Assembly: GCA_002748265.1 (NCBI GenBank) | Contig: PDRY01000012.1 | Span: 372,001-436,000 of the forward strand | Direction of reading: 5' to 3' | Source of the DNA: Rhodobacterales bacterium | GTDB lineage: Bacteria; Pseudomonadota; Alphaproteobacteria; Rhodobacterales; Rhodobacteraceae | DNA length: 64,000 nucleotides | In this document: positions 9,731-18,109 of the stretch, piece after piece | Layout: the number at the start of each line of letters is the position of its first letter | How positions within the stretch are numbered: the stretch's first letter is position 1 | The notes under the pieces: model-generated | What the model was told of the DNA's origin: nothing | Database searches by the model: none | The model's input: only the letters and a program-made list of their open reading frames with translations | Translations under genes and position numbers: made by a program

Positions 9731-10878
9731 TCCTTTGTCTCCGATGTGTCGGCTTTGGTCTGGGCCGCGGCTTCAAGCAGATCGGATGCTTTCGGCTCCA
9801 CGATTTCGCCGCGGTTCACGAAGCCCTGGCCGACGGTGATCACCGTCAACGCATCGGGCAGCCCGCCAACCCAGATCCCATCGGTCTGAGCGCGCAGGAT
9901 CTCCACCGGGTAGAACACGACTTCGTTGCCCTCGCCCACGGCCTTCACCCCCAATTGACCCGTGGTGTCCAAAGACAGGATTGCCGGGCTCAGGAAATGC
10001 GCTTCCAGCTCGCCGGTCGGAATGCGGACCTGCGCCGACAGGCCCGCCGGGATGGTCCCGTCTTCGTTGGGCACTGTGATTTCTGCGGTAAAGGTCCGGG
10101 TCTGTGCATCCGCCGAGGTGCCGACAAACGTCACCTCTCCGGCACGATCGGTGCCCGTGATGAAATGGACATCCGCCGCCATGCCGACCTTCACATCGGC
10201 AATGGATTGCTGCGGCACCTGAACAGAGACCGTCAGCGGGTTCAGATCGACGATGCGACCGATCTCAGACCCGGCGCCGATCAGCTCCCCCGGTTGGAGA
10301 TCGAGAGACTCGATCCGACCCGAGAAGGGCGCAACGATTTCCAGGTTCTTCATCGCCTCTTCGGCCGCGACCAATCCGGCACGCGCGGCGGCAGCGGCGC
10401 TTTCCGATTCGATCAAACGGTCATTGGTGGCGACGCCCCGCGCCAACAGCGTGCGGGCGTTCGCCAGATCACGCGCCGTGCGGGTCACTTCCGAGCGCGC
10501 ACGTTCCAGATCGGCCTGACGCTGCGCCGGATCAATCCGCGCGATCACGGCCCCGCTTTCGACATCCGCCCCTTTTTCGATGACGATTTCGGCAACTGTC
10601 CCGCCGGTCTCTGCGCGCAGCGCGGTATCGCGGCGCGGCTCTGCCTGGCCCTCGGCCAGGAACTCCTGCTGTACAGGTGCCGCATGGCTTTCGTGAACGG
10701 CAACCGTCACCGCGCGGCGTTCCGCTTTGGCTGGTGTCGCCTCTTCGGCTGGCGCTTCCGCCGCCGGAAGCACATAGCCGCTGCCCATCCAGCCAACCAG
10801 CATCACGACCAGCAGGCCAGCAATCCACTTGGACCGGCTCGCGCCTTTTTCGTGCTGGAATTCAAGGTGTTCGGTCAT
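9727..10878 (-). CDS. RND efflux membrane-fusion (periplasmic adaptor) protein
   Basis: This 383-residue HlyD/AcrA-type adaptor bridges the inner-membrane pump and an outer-membrane channel. It has an N-terminal membrane anchor (about 20-40, no lipobox), a lipoyl-like half domain with GGTVAEIVIEKGADVESGAVIARID, an alpha-hairpin region rich in Ala, Arg and Glu (about 120-185), then EIVAPFSGRIESLDLQPGELIGAGSEIGRI-type second half and beta-barrel. The ATG at 10878 is preceded by GGAG. Its start overlaps the end of the regulator gene by 17 nt and its end overlaps the pump gene by 4 nt, so the three are translated as a unit. Confidence 0.93.
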   Translation of the reverse strand: MTEHLEFQHEKGASRSKWIAGLLVVMLVGWMGSGYVLPAAEAPAEEATPAKAERRAVTVAVHESHAAPVQQEFLAEGQAEPRRDTALRAETGGTVAEIVIEKGADVESGAVIARIDPAQRQADLERARSEVTRTARDLANARTLLARGVATNDRLIESESAAAAARAGLVAAEEAMKNLEIVAPFSGRIESLDLQPGELIGAGSEIGRIVDLNPLTVSVQVPQQSIADVKVGMAADVHFITGTDRAGEVTFVGTSADAQTRTFTAEITVPNEDGTIPAGLSAQVRIPTGELEAHFLSPAILSLDTTGQLGVKAVGEGNEVVFYPVEILRAQTDGIWVGGLPDALTVITVGQGFVNRGEIVEPKASDLLEAAAQTKADTSETKE

Positions 10879-11335
10879 CGTTTTCTCCGGTCAGCCGCGT
10901 CAGAGTGGCGGCGGCGCTGTCATAGACGGCACCATAAAACAGGGACAGTTCGGATAGCCGGGCATAGCGGTCATCCAGGGTTTTTCCGAGTTGCTCCAGC
11001 GTGATGGAGATCTCGGTCTCCGCGTCTCGCGCGCGGCGGGCAATGCGTTCCATCAGTCCCGAATACGGGTCTTCGGCGAGATCGAAATACTCGCCCCTCT
11101 CACCCGGGCGCGTAAAGCGGCGCAGCACACCGCGGCTCTCCAGGAAACGCACGGAGTTCGAGACGCTCCCACGGCTCACGTTCAGCCGCTCTGCCAAGTC
11201 TCCAAACGAGATCGGCCCGCCATCAAAGACGAGCAAAGCAAACATGCGCCCAGAGATCGGCGGCATCCCGTCGGCTGCCGCGATCAGGCTCATGCGGTCC
11301 AGAAAATCCGCGCGGATAGACTCAAGGCGTGTCAT
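10862..11335 (-). CDS. GbsR/MarR-type winged-helix regulator
   Basis: The 157-residue product is a MarR-superfamily regulator closest to the GbsR group. The winged helix spans about 25-80, with SFGDLAERLNVSRGSVSNSV as helix-turn-helix and SRGVLRRFTRPGERGEYF as wing. The C-terminal half is helical and probably a dimerisation segment. As first gene of an RND efflux operon, with a palindrome in the leader (11362-11379), it is most simply a local repressor of the pump, as MarR-type regulators often are. The ligand is unknown. The predicted ATG lacks a strong ribosome binding site, so a slightly different start is possible. Confidence 0.85.
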   Translation of the reverse strand: MTRLESIRADFLDRMSLIAAADGMPPISGRMFALLVFDGGPISFGDLAERLNVSRGSVSNSVRFLESRGVLRRFTRPGERGEYFDLAEDPYSGLMERIARRARDAETEISITLEQLGKTLDDRYARLSELSLFYGAVYDSAAATLTRLTGENDDRTP

Positions 11336-11361
11336 GGAGGGTCAGATGGGGACCGCGCTCC

Positions 11362-11379
11362 GTTCAGTCAATGCTGAAC
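11362..11379. promoter_or_regulatory. Putative operator palindrome upstream of the efflux operon
   Basis: GTTCAGTCAATGCTGAAC is an 18-bp inverted repeat with 6-bp perfect arms. It lies 27-44 bases upstream of the GbsR-type gene on the minus strand, in the expected promoter zone. The size fits a dimeric MarR-type regulator. Autoregulation is inferred. Confidence 0.5.
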
Positions 11380-11390
11380 AAAAAGATTCT

Positions 11391-11404
11391 TTGACAAGTG
11401 TCAG
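11391..11404. promoter_or_regulatory. FNR-like inverted repeat at the ccoS stop codon
   Basis: TTGAC-AAGT-GTCAG matches an FNR-type box (TTGAY-N4-RTCAA) at 9 of 10 arm positions. It lies at the end of ccoS, centred 62 bases upstream of the efflux regulator start. It may be a chance match or may link the pump to FnrL. Confidence 0.3.
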
Positions 11405-11562
11405 TCTTCTTTCGGACGGTCATCATAGTCCGTACGCAGGATGCGTTCGGCATCCCCTTGCGGATCGTCATACTGGTCGTTCTTGAGCGTCCAGAAGAAC
11501 AGGCCAAGCCCGATACCGCCAAGCACCAAAGACACCGGGATCAGGATCGCAAGAATTTCCAT
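11401..11562 (-). CDS. ccoS: CcoS, cbb3 oxidase maturation protein
   Basis: This is a 53-residue single-pass membrane protein. It starts MEILAILIPVSLVLGGIGLG, has one transmembrane helix (about 4-25), and continues with the FFWTLKNDQYDDPQGDAERIL segment typical of CcoS/FixS. It helps insert haem and copper cofactors into the cbb3-type oxidase. Its ATG overlaps the ccoI stop codon by one base, so it is the last gene of ccoGHIS. Confidence 0.92.
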   Translation of the reverse strand: MEILAILIPVSLVLGGIGLGLFFWTLKNDQYDDPQGDAERILRTDYDDRPKED

Positions 11563-13727
11563 CAGCGGGTTCTCAGCGCATTGAGGGACACGACGATCGA
11601 CGAGGTCGACATCGCAATCGCAGCGGCCAGAGGCGAGGCAAAGCCAAAGAACGCCACCGGGATCGACACGGCGTTGTAACACGCGGCCAACCCGAAGTTT
11701 TCCAGAATGCGCCGCCGCGCCACGCGGCCCAGCCGCATCGCTTCGGATACGGGCGCGATATCGGAGGAGGTCAGCACCACATCCGCCGCCACCCGCGTCG
11801 CTTCGATCGCCTGCGCGGGCGCGAGCGAGACATGGGCGAGCGCAAGCGCCCCCACATCGTTGAGCCCGTCGCCCACCATCATCACGCGCTCTCCGGCTTC
11901 GGAGCGGGCCCGGATGTGGTCGTTCTTGTCCTCGGGCATCAGGCCCGCCTGCCAATCGGTGATCCCCAGCTTGTCGGCCAGGGCCCAGACGGGCGCTTCG
12001 GCATCGCCGGACAGAAGCGTCACGGGAACGCCCTGCGCGGTGAGTGCGGCAACCAGCTCTTCGGCGCCGGGGCGGAGCGCATCCTCAAACGTCAGAGCAA
12101 TGGGCGCATCCCCCTGCACCGCCAGAACGGTGCCTTCGCCCTGCCCGATCCAACCGGCACGGCCCAGGCGGATCCACCGCCCGTTCCACTGACCTTCGAC
12201 GCCAAGGCCGGGATGCTCCCGGATGTCTGTCACCGTTGCCGCAGGAAGCCCCCGCGCCGCCTGCGCAACCGCCTGAGAGCGGGGGTGGGCGGAGCCATCA
12301 GCCAGAGCGCCGGCCGCCGCAAGAAGATCGTCGGGCAGCTCCGTGGTCAGGCGCGGCGTGCCCGTGGTGAGCGTGCCGGTCTTGTCAAAGATCACGGCAT
12401 CGACCTCGGCCAGACGCTCTAGCGCGGTGGGGTGCTTCACCAGCAGCCCCCGCCGGAAGAGCTGCCCGGATGCGACCGTAGACACAGCCGGAACCGCCAG
12501 GCCAAGCGCACAGGGGCAGGTGATGATGAGCACAGCAACCGCGATCCCCATGGCATGGCGCAGATCGCCACCGGTCATCCACATCCAGAACAGGAACGCC
12601 GTGAGCGCCAGCAGGTGCACCGCCGGCGCATAGATCCGCGCCGCACGGTCGGCCAGCGAATTGTAGCGGCTTTTCGATTCCTCCGCGATCGTCACCAGAT
12701 CCGCGAGCGCATTGAGCGACGTGTCCTTGCCGACCGCCGCCGCCGTCACGGTCAGCGGGCCGGTCAGGTTCAGTTCCCCGGCACGCACGTCAGCCCCCGT
12801 TTCCACCGGCACCGGATCGGTTTCGCCGGTCAGGATCGCTCGGTCCAGCTCGCTCGCTCCCTCGGTGATGGTGCCATCCACCGGCACGCGCATCCCGGCA
12901 CGCACAAGCACGGCATCGCCCACCGCCAGATCAGCGGCCTTGACGGTGATCGGGCCCTCATCGGTCAGCTTCAGCGCCGTGGGCACGGACATCGCAGAGA
13001 GCTCTGCCGCCGCCGAGCGGGCAACGGAGCGCATCTTCTGGTCTAAGAACCGCCCGGCCAGCAGGAAGAAAGTCAGTGACAGCGCGGCGTCAAAATAGGC
13101 ATGGGCGCCGGACTGCGAGGTCTCATAGACCGACATCAGCACGGCCAGGATGATCGCCAGAGAGATCGGCACATCCATGTTGAGCCGCCCGTGGCGCACC
13201 GCGCTCCATCCATGGCGGAAGAAGGGCTGTGCAGAAAACAGGATCGCAGGCAGCGTGATCGCGGCGGAAATCCAGTGGAACAGATCGCGCGTCGCATCCG
13301 TCGCCCCGGACCAGACCGAAATCGACAGAAGCATGACGTTCATCATGGCAAAGCCCGCAACGCCCATCCGCATCATCAGATCCCGGGCCGTGCGGTCGCT
13401 TTCCGAGGCGGTCAGGACCGCCCCGTCCATCGGCTGCGCCTCGTAGCCGAGCCGTTCAAGTTCATGGACCAGGGTTTCGGTCTCGGCCTCGGGCCGGGCC
13501 CGCACAGTGGCGCGCTTGCGGGTCAGGTTGACGCGGACATCCTCGACGCCCTCGATTTTCATCAGCCCGTTTTCGACGGTGGCCATGCAGGCTGCGCAAT
13601 GGACCGTGGGCAAGGAGAGCTGCACGTCACGCGATGCGGAGGAGATCACCCGGCCCGAGCGATCCGTGATCGCCGGGGCCGCCAAGCAGCCCGGACAGGC
13701 CGCGCCAGAGCTTTCCGTCATCGCCAT
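11562..13727 (-). CDS. ccoI: CcoI, P1B-type copper ATPase for cbb3 oxidase
   Basis: The 721-residue copper-transporting P-type ATPase supplies copper for maturation of the cbb3 oxidase. Features in order: an N-terminal CPGC (11-14), a heavy-metal-associated domain with CAAC (44-47), actuator-domain LTGE (299-302), the membrane metal site CPC (404-406), the phosphorylation motif DKTGT (448-452), the HP dipeptide (481-482) of P1B ATPases, and GDGLND (619-624). The N-terminal extra CXXC and the location between ccoH and ccoS separate it from a general CopA. It ends with a 1-nt overlap to ccoS. Confidence 0.95.
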   Translation of the reverse strand: MAMTESSGAACPGCLAAPAITDRSGRVISSASRDVQLSLPTVHCAACMATVENGLMKIEGVEDVRVNLTRKRATVRARPEAETETLVHELERLGYEAQPMDGAVLTASESDRTARDLMMRMGVAGFAMMNVMLLSISVWSGATDATRDLFHWISAAITLPAILFSAQPFFRHGWSAVRHGRLNMDVPISLAIILAVLMSVYETSQSGAHAYFDAALSLTFFLLAGRFLDQKMRSVARSAAAELSAMSVPTALKLTDEGPITVKAADLAVGDAVLVRAGMRVPVDGTITEGASELDRAILTGETDPVPVETGADVRAGELNLTGPLTVTAAAVGKDTSLNALADLVTIAEESKSRYNSLADRAARIYAPAVHLLALTAFLFWMWMTGGDLRHAMGIAVAVLIITCPCALGLAVPAVSTVASGQLFRRGLLVKHPTALERLAEVDAVIFDKTGTLTTGTPRLTTELPDDLLAAAGALADGSAHPRSQAVAQAARGLPAATVTDIREHPGLGVEGQWNGRWIRLGRAGWIGQGEGTVLAVQGDAPIALTFEDALRPGAEELVAALTAQGVPVTLLSGDAEAPVWALADKLGITDWQAGLMPEDKNDHIRARSEAGERVMMVGDGLNDVGALALAHVSLAPAQAIEATRVAADVVLTSSDIAPVSEAMRLGRVARRRILENFGLAACYNAVSIPVAFFGFASPLAAAIAMSTSSIVVSLNALRTR

Positions 13728-13730
13728 CGC

Positions 13731-14273
13731 TTAGTGCTCCACGTAGACGACAACCCTTTGTGTGAAGGGGGTGCCGTCTTGCGCCACGGCTTGCATCCGC
13801 AGGTTCCAGTTGCCACCCGGCGCATTCACCTTGGCGACGTAGCGCTGCCCGTCAAAGCGGAACTCCGGGGTCTGGTCATCACGCACCGTGGTGGCGCGGC
13901 CAAAGACGCCGGAAATCGAATCCACCTCCACCGGAGCGCCCGTCGCATCCAAGATCGTCACGTGCAGCTCGTCCTGCTTCACATCGGCATCAACGGTCCA
14001 GCCCAGCGATTCCTGCGCGGCGCGATTGTCATCGAAATGCTGGCTGGCAACGTAGGAGTTCTTTGTCTCCAGTCCCGGAAAGGTTCCGACGGCAAAGAAC
14101 GCCATGGCGATATTCACCGCGATAATCACCACGAAGAACATGGCGAAAATCGCGAAGAACTTCTTACCCGTGATCTCTCCCCGCCCCAGCAGCACGCCGA
14201 TGCCCAGCATCAGGAGAGCGCCACCGACCATGGCCGCAACCATGACCCAGGAGGAGAGTTCGAATTCGGGCAT
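13731..14273 (-). CDS. ccoH: CcoH/FixH family protein with an extra N-terminal membrane helix
   Basis: CcoH is needed for assembly or stability of cbb3 oxidase. The core from about residue 35 (TGKKFFAIFAMFFVVIIAVN, then FFAVGTFPGLETKNSYVASQHF) is the usual FixH start, followed by a periplasmic beta domain. Here about 34 residues precede it and form a second hydrophobic helix (about 9-28). The start is well supported: its ATG overlaps the ccoG stop codon (TAATG). FixH proteins usually have one helix, so the product (180 residues) is longer than typical. Confidence 0.88.
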   Translation of the reverse strand: MPEFELSSWVMVAAMVGGALLMLGIGVLLGRGEITGKKFFAIFAMFFVVIIAVNIAMAFFAVGTFPGLETKNSYVASQHFDDNRAAQESLGWTVDADVKQDELHVTILDATGAPVEVDSISGVFGRATTVRDDQTPEFRFDGQRYVAKVNAPGGNWNLRMQAVAQDGTPFTQRVVVYVEH

Positions 14274-15700
14274 TAACGGGTTCCTTTCCCATCGAAATAG
14301 GCATCGTTGGACGCACGTTCGCTGCTGAACATGTCTTCCACCCAGAAGCGGAAATCGGTGCGTTCAGATTCGGCCGCGTCCGATCCCGGAGGCGCCATGA
14401 CATAGACCCGTACCTGATGCGTGGCATCGGCGGGAACGTCAACCACGGGCGTGTCGGCACCTTCGACCGTCAGCTGCAGAGGCTGATCGGCGGTCAGGGA
14501 GAGCTCAAACGGGCGCTCTTCGCCATGCTTGTTGCGCAGACGGATCTCATAGGCGTTGCGGATCGTGCCATCCGAGAGCGTGACATAGGTCGGGTTGCGC
14601 ACGGCGGCGACAGTCATGTCGATGTCGGGCCGGATGAATAGCGCAAAGACCAGCCCGACGCCCACGAGCGACCAGAGCGTCGTGTAGACGATCGTGCGCG
14701 GGCGCAGGATGTGCTTGATGACCGGCTTGCCGGGCTGGCCAGCCCGCTCTTTGGGCTCATCCGACAGGGCGAAATAGTCGATCAGCCCGCGCGGCTTGCC
14801 GATCTTGGCCATCATGTCGTCGCAGGCGTCGATACACAGGCCGCAGGTGATGCATTCAAGCTGCTGACCGTCGCGGATGTCGATGCCCATGGGGCAGACG
14901 TTCACGCAGGCACGGCAGTCGATGCAATCGCCGAGAGCCTCGGCGTCGGCCCCCTTGCGGTGCTTGCCACGCGGCTCTCCGCGCCAGTCGCGATAGCCGA
15001 TGGTGATGGTGTCTTCGTCCATCATCGCCGCCTGAATCCGCGGCCACGGGCAGGCATAGATGCAGACCTGTTCGCGGGCGATGCCCCCGAAGAAGATCGT
15101 GGTGAAGGCGAGGATGAACATGGTCGAATAGGCCACCGGGTGCGCGGTGCCATTCAGAAGGTTCATCATAAGGGTCGGCGCGTCGGCAAAGTAGAAGATC
15201 CACGCCCCCCCCGTCGCAAGGCCGATCAGAAGCCACACGGCGTATTTCGTCACACGCAGACGGATCTTTTCAGCATCCCACTTGCGGTTATAGAGCCGGA
15301 TCCGCGCGTTGCGGTCGCCCTCGATCCAGCGTTCCGTGTGCACGAACAGATCGGTCCACACGGTTTGCGGACAGGCATAGCCGCACCACACCCGGCCCAG
15401 GGCCGAGGTAAACAGGAACAGTCCAAGCCCCGCCATGATCAATAGCCCCGCAATGAAGTAGAACTCATGCGGCCAGATTTCGATCCAGAAGAAGTAGAAC
15501 CGCCGGTTCGCCAGGTCGATCAGAACCGCCTGGTTGGGCAGTTCGGGACCGCGATCCCAACGAATCAAGGGCGTTAGATAGTAGATGCCCAGCATCACCG
15601 TCATCAGACCCCACTTCAGGCGGCGAAATGGCCCTCTGACCTTACGTGGGAAGACCGGCTCGCGGCCTTGATAGAGCTTCGGAGCTTCGGACTGGCTCAT
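14273..15700 (-). CDS. ccoG: CcoG, polyferredoxin for cbb3 oxidase assembly
   Basis: CcoG (RdxB/FixG) is a membrane ferredoxin that reduces Cu(II) for insertion into the oxidase. In the 475-residue product, membrane helices lie at about 30-45, 80-100, 155-172 and 188-205. Cysteine pairs occur in WCGYACPQTVW and CIYACPWPRIQ. Two [4Fe-4S] motifs follow: Cys259/262/265/269 and Cys283/286/289/293. The C-terminal part (about 330-475) is a periplasmic Ig-like domain. The frame is open to 15733, but the ATG at 15700 (MSQSEAPK) has an AAAGG upstream and is preferred. An FNR-type box 67 bases upstream indicates a promoter separate from ccoNOQP. Confidence 0.95.
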   Translation of the reverse strand: MSQSEAPKLYQGREPVFPRKVRGPFRRLKWGLMTVMLGIYYLTPLIRWDRGPELPNQAVLIDLANRRFYFFWIEIWPHEFYFIAGLLIMAGLGLFLFTSALGRVWCGYACPQTVWTDLFVHTERWIEGDRNARIRLYNRKWDAEKIRLRVTKYAVWLLIGLATGGAWIFYFADAPTLMMNLLNGTAHPVAYSTMFILAFTTIFFGGIAREQVCIYACPWPRIQAAMMDEDTITIGYRDWRGEPRGKHRKGADAEALGDCIDCRACVNVCPMGIDIRDGQQLECITCGLCIDACDDMMAKIGKPRGLIDYFALSDEPKERAGQPGKPVIKHILRPRTIVYTTLWSLVGVGLVFALFIRPDIDMTVAAVRNPTYVTLSDGTIRNAYEIRLRNKHGEERPFELSLTADQPLQLTVEGADTPVVDVPADATHQVRVYVMAPPGSDAAESERTDFRFWVEDMFSSERASNDAYFDGKGTR

Positions 15701-15766
15701 GGCTGGACCTTTCGGGCAAACGGATTGCGTCACTCGCTGGTATCGGGCTTTCAGCGGCTCCGCTCA

Positions 15767-15780
15767 TTGACACAGGTCAA
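15767..15780. promoter_or_regulatory. FNR-type box upstream of ccoG
   Basis: TTGAC-ACAG-GTCAA is a perfect 5-4-5 inverted repeat of the FNR/FnrL class, centred 73 bases upstream of the ccoG ATG and just past the end of the WYL-regulator gene. FnrL control of ccoGHIS in low oxygen is established in Rhodobacter and inferred here. Confidence 0.75.
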
Positions 15781-15799
15781 AATGTGCAAGCAATATGCG

Positions 15800-16498
15800 C
15801 TATTGTCGCGGCGCCCGTCCAGCCTTCCGCTCCGTGCTGTAGCGACGCAAAAGCGGCGCCCGTTGGGGGCGGAAGCTGTCCCCGGTCAGGGTCATCGAAT
15901 GGATCCGATCCAGCCGGAACGACCTTGCATCCTTCCTTAGAAGACAGTGGGCCACGAGCAGCAGGGCATTGTCCATGTAGATGATGCAAAGCGGCCAGAC
16001 ACGGCGTTCGGTGCGCGCGCCGTCCTTGTCCTCATAGGTCAGATCAATCGCCAGCTCGTCCCAGCAGGCCCGGCGAAGTTCCGTTACGGCAACATTGGGC
16101 GCGGCCTGTGAAACGGGGGCATAGTTGCGCAGCACCGCGTGCATGGCGGCGCGTTGGCCGTCATCGTTCAGACGCGCAATGATCTTGGCCAGGGCGGTCT
16201 CCCCGGCGGTCACCAGCTCCCGGTCAGCATAGTCTCGAATCGCGGAAAGGCCGAGCGTGAGCGCTTCGACCTCCAACCGCGAAAGCTGTTGCGGCGGCAG
16301 CGCCGGATCCTCGGTGAGCGTGTAGCCCAGCCCGGCCTCCCCCTCGATCCGGGCCCCGCCCGCGCGCAAGGCGTCAATGTCGCGATAGAGCGTGCGTAGC
16401 GAAACGCCCGTCTCCTCCGCCAGACGCGCGGCTGTGATCGGCGCGGGCAGGCGCCGGATCGTGTCGAGCAAACGGAACAGTCGGTCAGAACGGGCCAT
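15800..16498 (-). CDS. YafY-type HTH/WYL-domain transcriptional regulator
   Basis: The 232-residue product has an N-terminal winged helix (about 1-60, with TAARLAEETGVSLRTLYRDIDALRAGG) and a WYL-type ligand domain in the second half (about 135-215, with TERRVWPLCIIYMDNALLLVAHCLLRKDARSFRLDRI). WYL regulators respond to small molecules or nucleic acids. It is divergent from the glutathione transferase gene with a 70-base shared intergenic region, so that gene is its most likely target. It lies between ccoG and the ccoNOQP operon but shows no functional link to them. Confidence 0.85.
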   Translation of the reverse strand: MARSDRLFRLLDTIRRLPAPITAARLAEETGVSLRTLYRDIDALRAGGARIEGEAGLGYTLTEDPALPPQQLSRLEVEALTLGLSAIRDYADRELVTAGETALAKIIARLNDDGQRAAMHAVLRNYAPVSQAAPNVAVTELRRACWDELAIDLTYEDKDGARTERRVWPLCIIYMDNALLLVAHCLLRKDARSFRLDRIHSMTLTGDSFRPQRAPLLRRYSTERKAGRAPRQ

Positions 16499-16568
16499 GG
16501 ACTCCTGCCGGAAAGTGTCAGTAGGGCGATGTTAGGAGCCCCCTATCGAAACGCCAAGGAGGCTCACC

Positions 16569-17171
16569 ATGCTTACGCTTTATCATTCCCCGATGTCCCG
16601 CTCGACGTCGATCGTCTCTCTGATCGAGGAGCTCGGTGCCGATGTCGATATCATCACCGTCACCGTACCCAGGCAGGACGGGACGGGCGCCCGCGATCCG
16701 CGCAATCCGCACCCCGAAGGCAAGGTGCCGCTGCTGGTCCATGACGGGCAGCACATCCGCGAACGTGGCGCCATTGTCGCCCATCTGTGTGCACTCTACC
16801 CCGACGCCGGACTGGCCCCAGCCCCCGGCACGGCTGACCACGGCCGGTTCCTGTCCTGGCTGTTCTATTACCAAGGTGTGATGGAGCCCGTGATGGTGGC
16901 CAGCATTCTTGAGCTCAGCCACCCTGGGTTTGAGGCAACCTTCCGCGACAAAGCCGCCATGGCGCGCGTTCTTGAAACCGCTCTGAAGGACGGCCCCTAC
17001 CTGATGGGCGACACGTTCAGCGCCGCCGATCTTCTGCTCCACAGCCCCTTTGGCTGGATGCCGGAGTTCACGCCCGATAGCCAAGTGATCCGCGACTGGG
17101 TGGCGCGCTGCGCGGCGCGCCCGTCTATCGCGCATGCGGCGGCCCGGGATCAGGAAAGCATGAGCGCCTGA
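16569..17171 (+). CDS. Glutathione S-transferase family protein
   Basis: The 200-residue product has an N-terminal thioredoxin-like domain (about 1-78: LTLYHSPMSRSTSIVSLIEELG, the cis-Pro segment GKVPLLVHDG, and ERGAIVAHL) and an all-helical C-terminal domain with LMGDTFSAADLLLHSPF. It probably conjugates glutathione to an electrophile or acts in redox protection; the substrate is unknown. The ATG is preceded by AAGGAGG. It is divergent from the WYL regulator and followed by a strong terminator. Confidence 0.9.
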   Translation: MLTLYHSPMSRSTSIVSLIEELGADVDIITVTVPRQDGTGARDPRNPHPEGKVPLLVHDGQHIRERGAIVAHLCALYPDAGLAPAPGTADHGRFLSWLFYYQGVMEPVMVASILELSHPGFEATFRDKAAMARVLETALKDGPYLMGDTFSAADLLLHSPFGWMPEFTPDSQVIRDWVARCAARPSIAHAAARDQESMSA

Positions 17172-17174
17172 ACG

Positions 17175-17203
17175 AAAACGGGCGGCCAAAGGCCGCCCGT
17201 TTT
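17175..17203. terminator. Bidirectional terminator between GST and ccoP
   Basis: A perfect 13-bp stem AAAACGGGCGGCC (17175-17187) / GGCCGCCCGTTTT (17191-17203) with loop AAA. The A- and T-runs at its ends allow termination from both the GST gene and ccoNOQP. Confidence 0.85.
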
Positions 17204-17227
17204 ACATCTGCTTATGCGGCCTCGCGA

Positions 17228-18109
17228 TCAGATACCGCCGCCCAGGCTGTGCACATAGGTGGCCACGGCCTTGATTTCAGCTTCGGTCAGACCCGAGCCC
17301 GGACGCGCGTCCAGGTTCCACGCCGGCATCACGCCAAAGCGGGAATAGGTCACGGTGTGCGTGATAGTGTCCTCATCGCCGCCATAGAGCCAGATCGCGT
17401 CGGTCAGGTTCGGCGCGCCCTGGAACTGGTCACCCTTGCCATCAACGCCGTGGCAGGAGGAACAGTTGATGTCGAACACTTCGGCGCCAGTGGCGGCGAG
17501 AGCGGCATCATGTTCCTGCCCGGAAAGCGCACGCACGTGCTGAACCACGGCGGTGATTTCCTCTTCGGGGAGGATGTCGCCAAAGGCAGGCATTTCGGAC
17601 CAGCGAGCTTCGCCGTCCTGTTCGTTCCGAATGCCGTGGGTGACGGTGTACACGATGTCGTCCATCGTGCCGCCCCAGAGCCAATCGTCGTCGATCAGGG
17701 TCGGGAACCCGCCCGCCTGCACACCCTGCGCGCCAGAGCCGTGGCACTGGGAGCAGTTTGCGCGGAACACGGAGGCGCCGGCGTTCTGAGCATAGCCCAG
17801 AAGCTCCGCATCGTCGGCAATCGCAGCCGGCTCTGCCGAAGCGAGGCGCTCGTTGATGGCGCCGTTGCGCTCGTCGACGGCGTCGATGTCCGCCTGAACG
17901 TTGGCGCGGGTGGACCAGCCCAGAAGGCCGGGCGTCGCGCCCTTGATCAGGGGCCAGGCGGGATAGGCGATCGAGTAGCCAATCGCCCAGATGATGCAGG
18001 CATAGAAGATCCATACCCACCATTTCGGAAGCGGGTTGTTGTATTCTTCAATCCCGTCCCACTCATGACCGGTCGTTTCGACCTGGTTCTTATCGTTTTG
18101 GTTGCTCAT
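17228..18109 (-). CDS. ccoP: CcoP, di-haem cytochrome c subunit of cbb3 oxidase
   Basis: The 293-residue subunit passes electrons to CcoO and then to the catalytic subunit. An N-terminal cytoplasmic stretch with GIEEYNNPLPKWW precedes one membrane anchor (about 31-50). Two cytochrome c domains follow, with haem sites CSQCH (119-123) and CSSCH (215-219). Methionine axial ligands are likely in SEMPAFGD and GVMPAWN. It overlaps ccoQ by 4 nt and is the last gene of ccoNOQP. Confidence 0.97.
   Translation of the reverse strand: MSNQNDKNQVETTGHEWDGIEEYNNPLPKWWVWIFYACIIWAIGYSIAYPAWPLIKGATPGLLGWSTRANVQADIDAVDERNGAINERLASAEPAAIADDAELLGYAQNAGASVFRANCSQCHGSGAQGVQAGGFPTLIDDDWLWGGTMDDIVYTVTHGIRNEQDGEARWSEMPAFGDILPEEEITAVVQHVRALSGQEHDAALAATGAEVFDINCSSCHGVDGKGDQFQGAPNLTDAIWLYGGDEDTITHTVTYSRFGVMPAWNLDARPGSGLTEAEIKAVATYVHSLGGGI

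Noticed and set aside
8162-9889. Long open frame (575 codons) on the plus strand opposite the RND pump gene
   Set aside because: It is the antisense of a well-supported conserved gene; such frames are common in GC-rich DNA, and the product is rich in Arg, Gly, His and Asp without family motifs.
16499-16568. Possible operator for the WYL regulator in the gap to the GST gene
   Set aside because: The gap is a plausible control region, but no convincing inverted repeat could be read in it.
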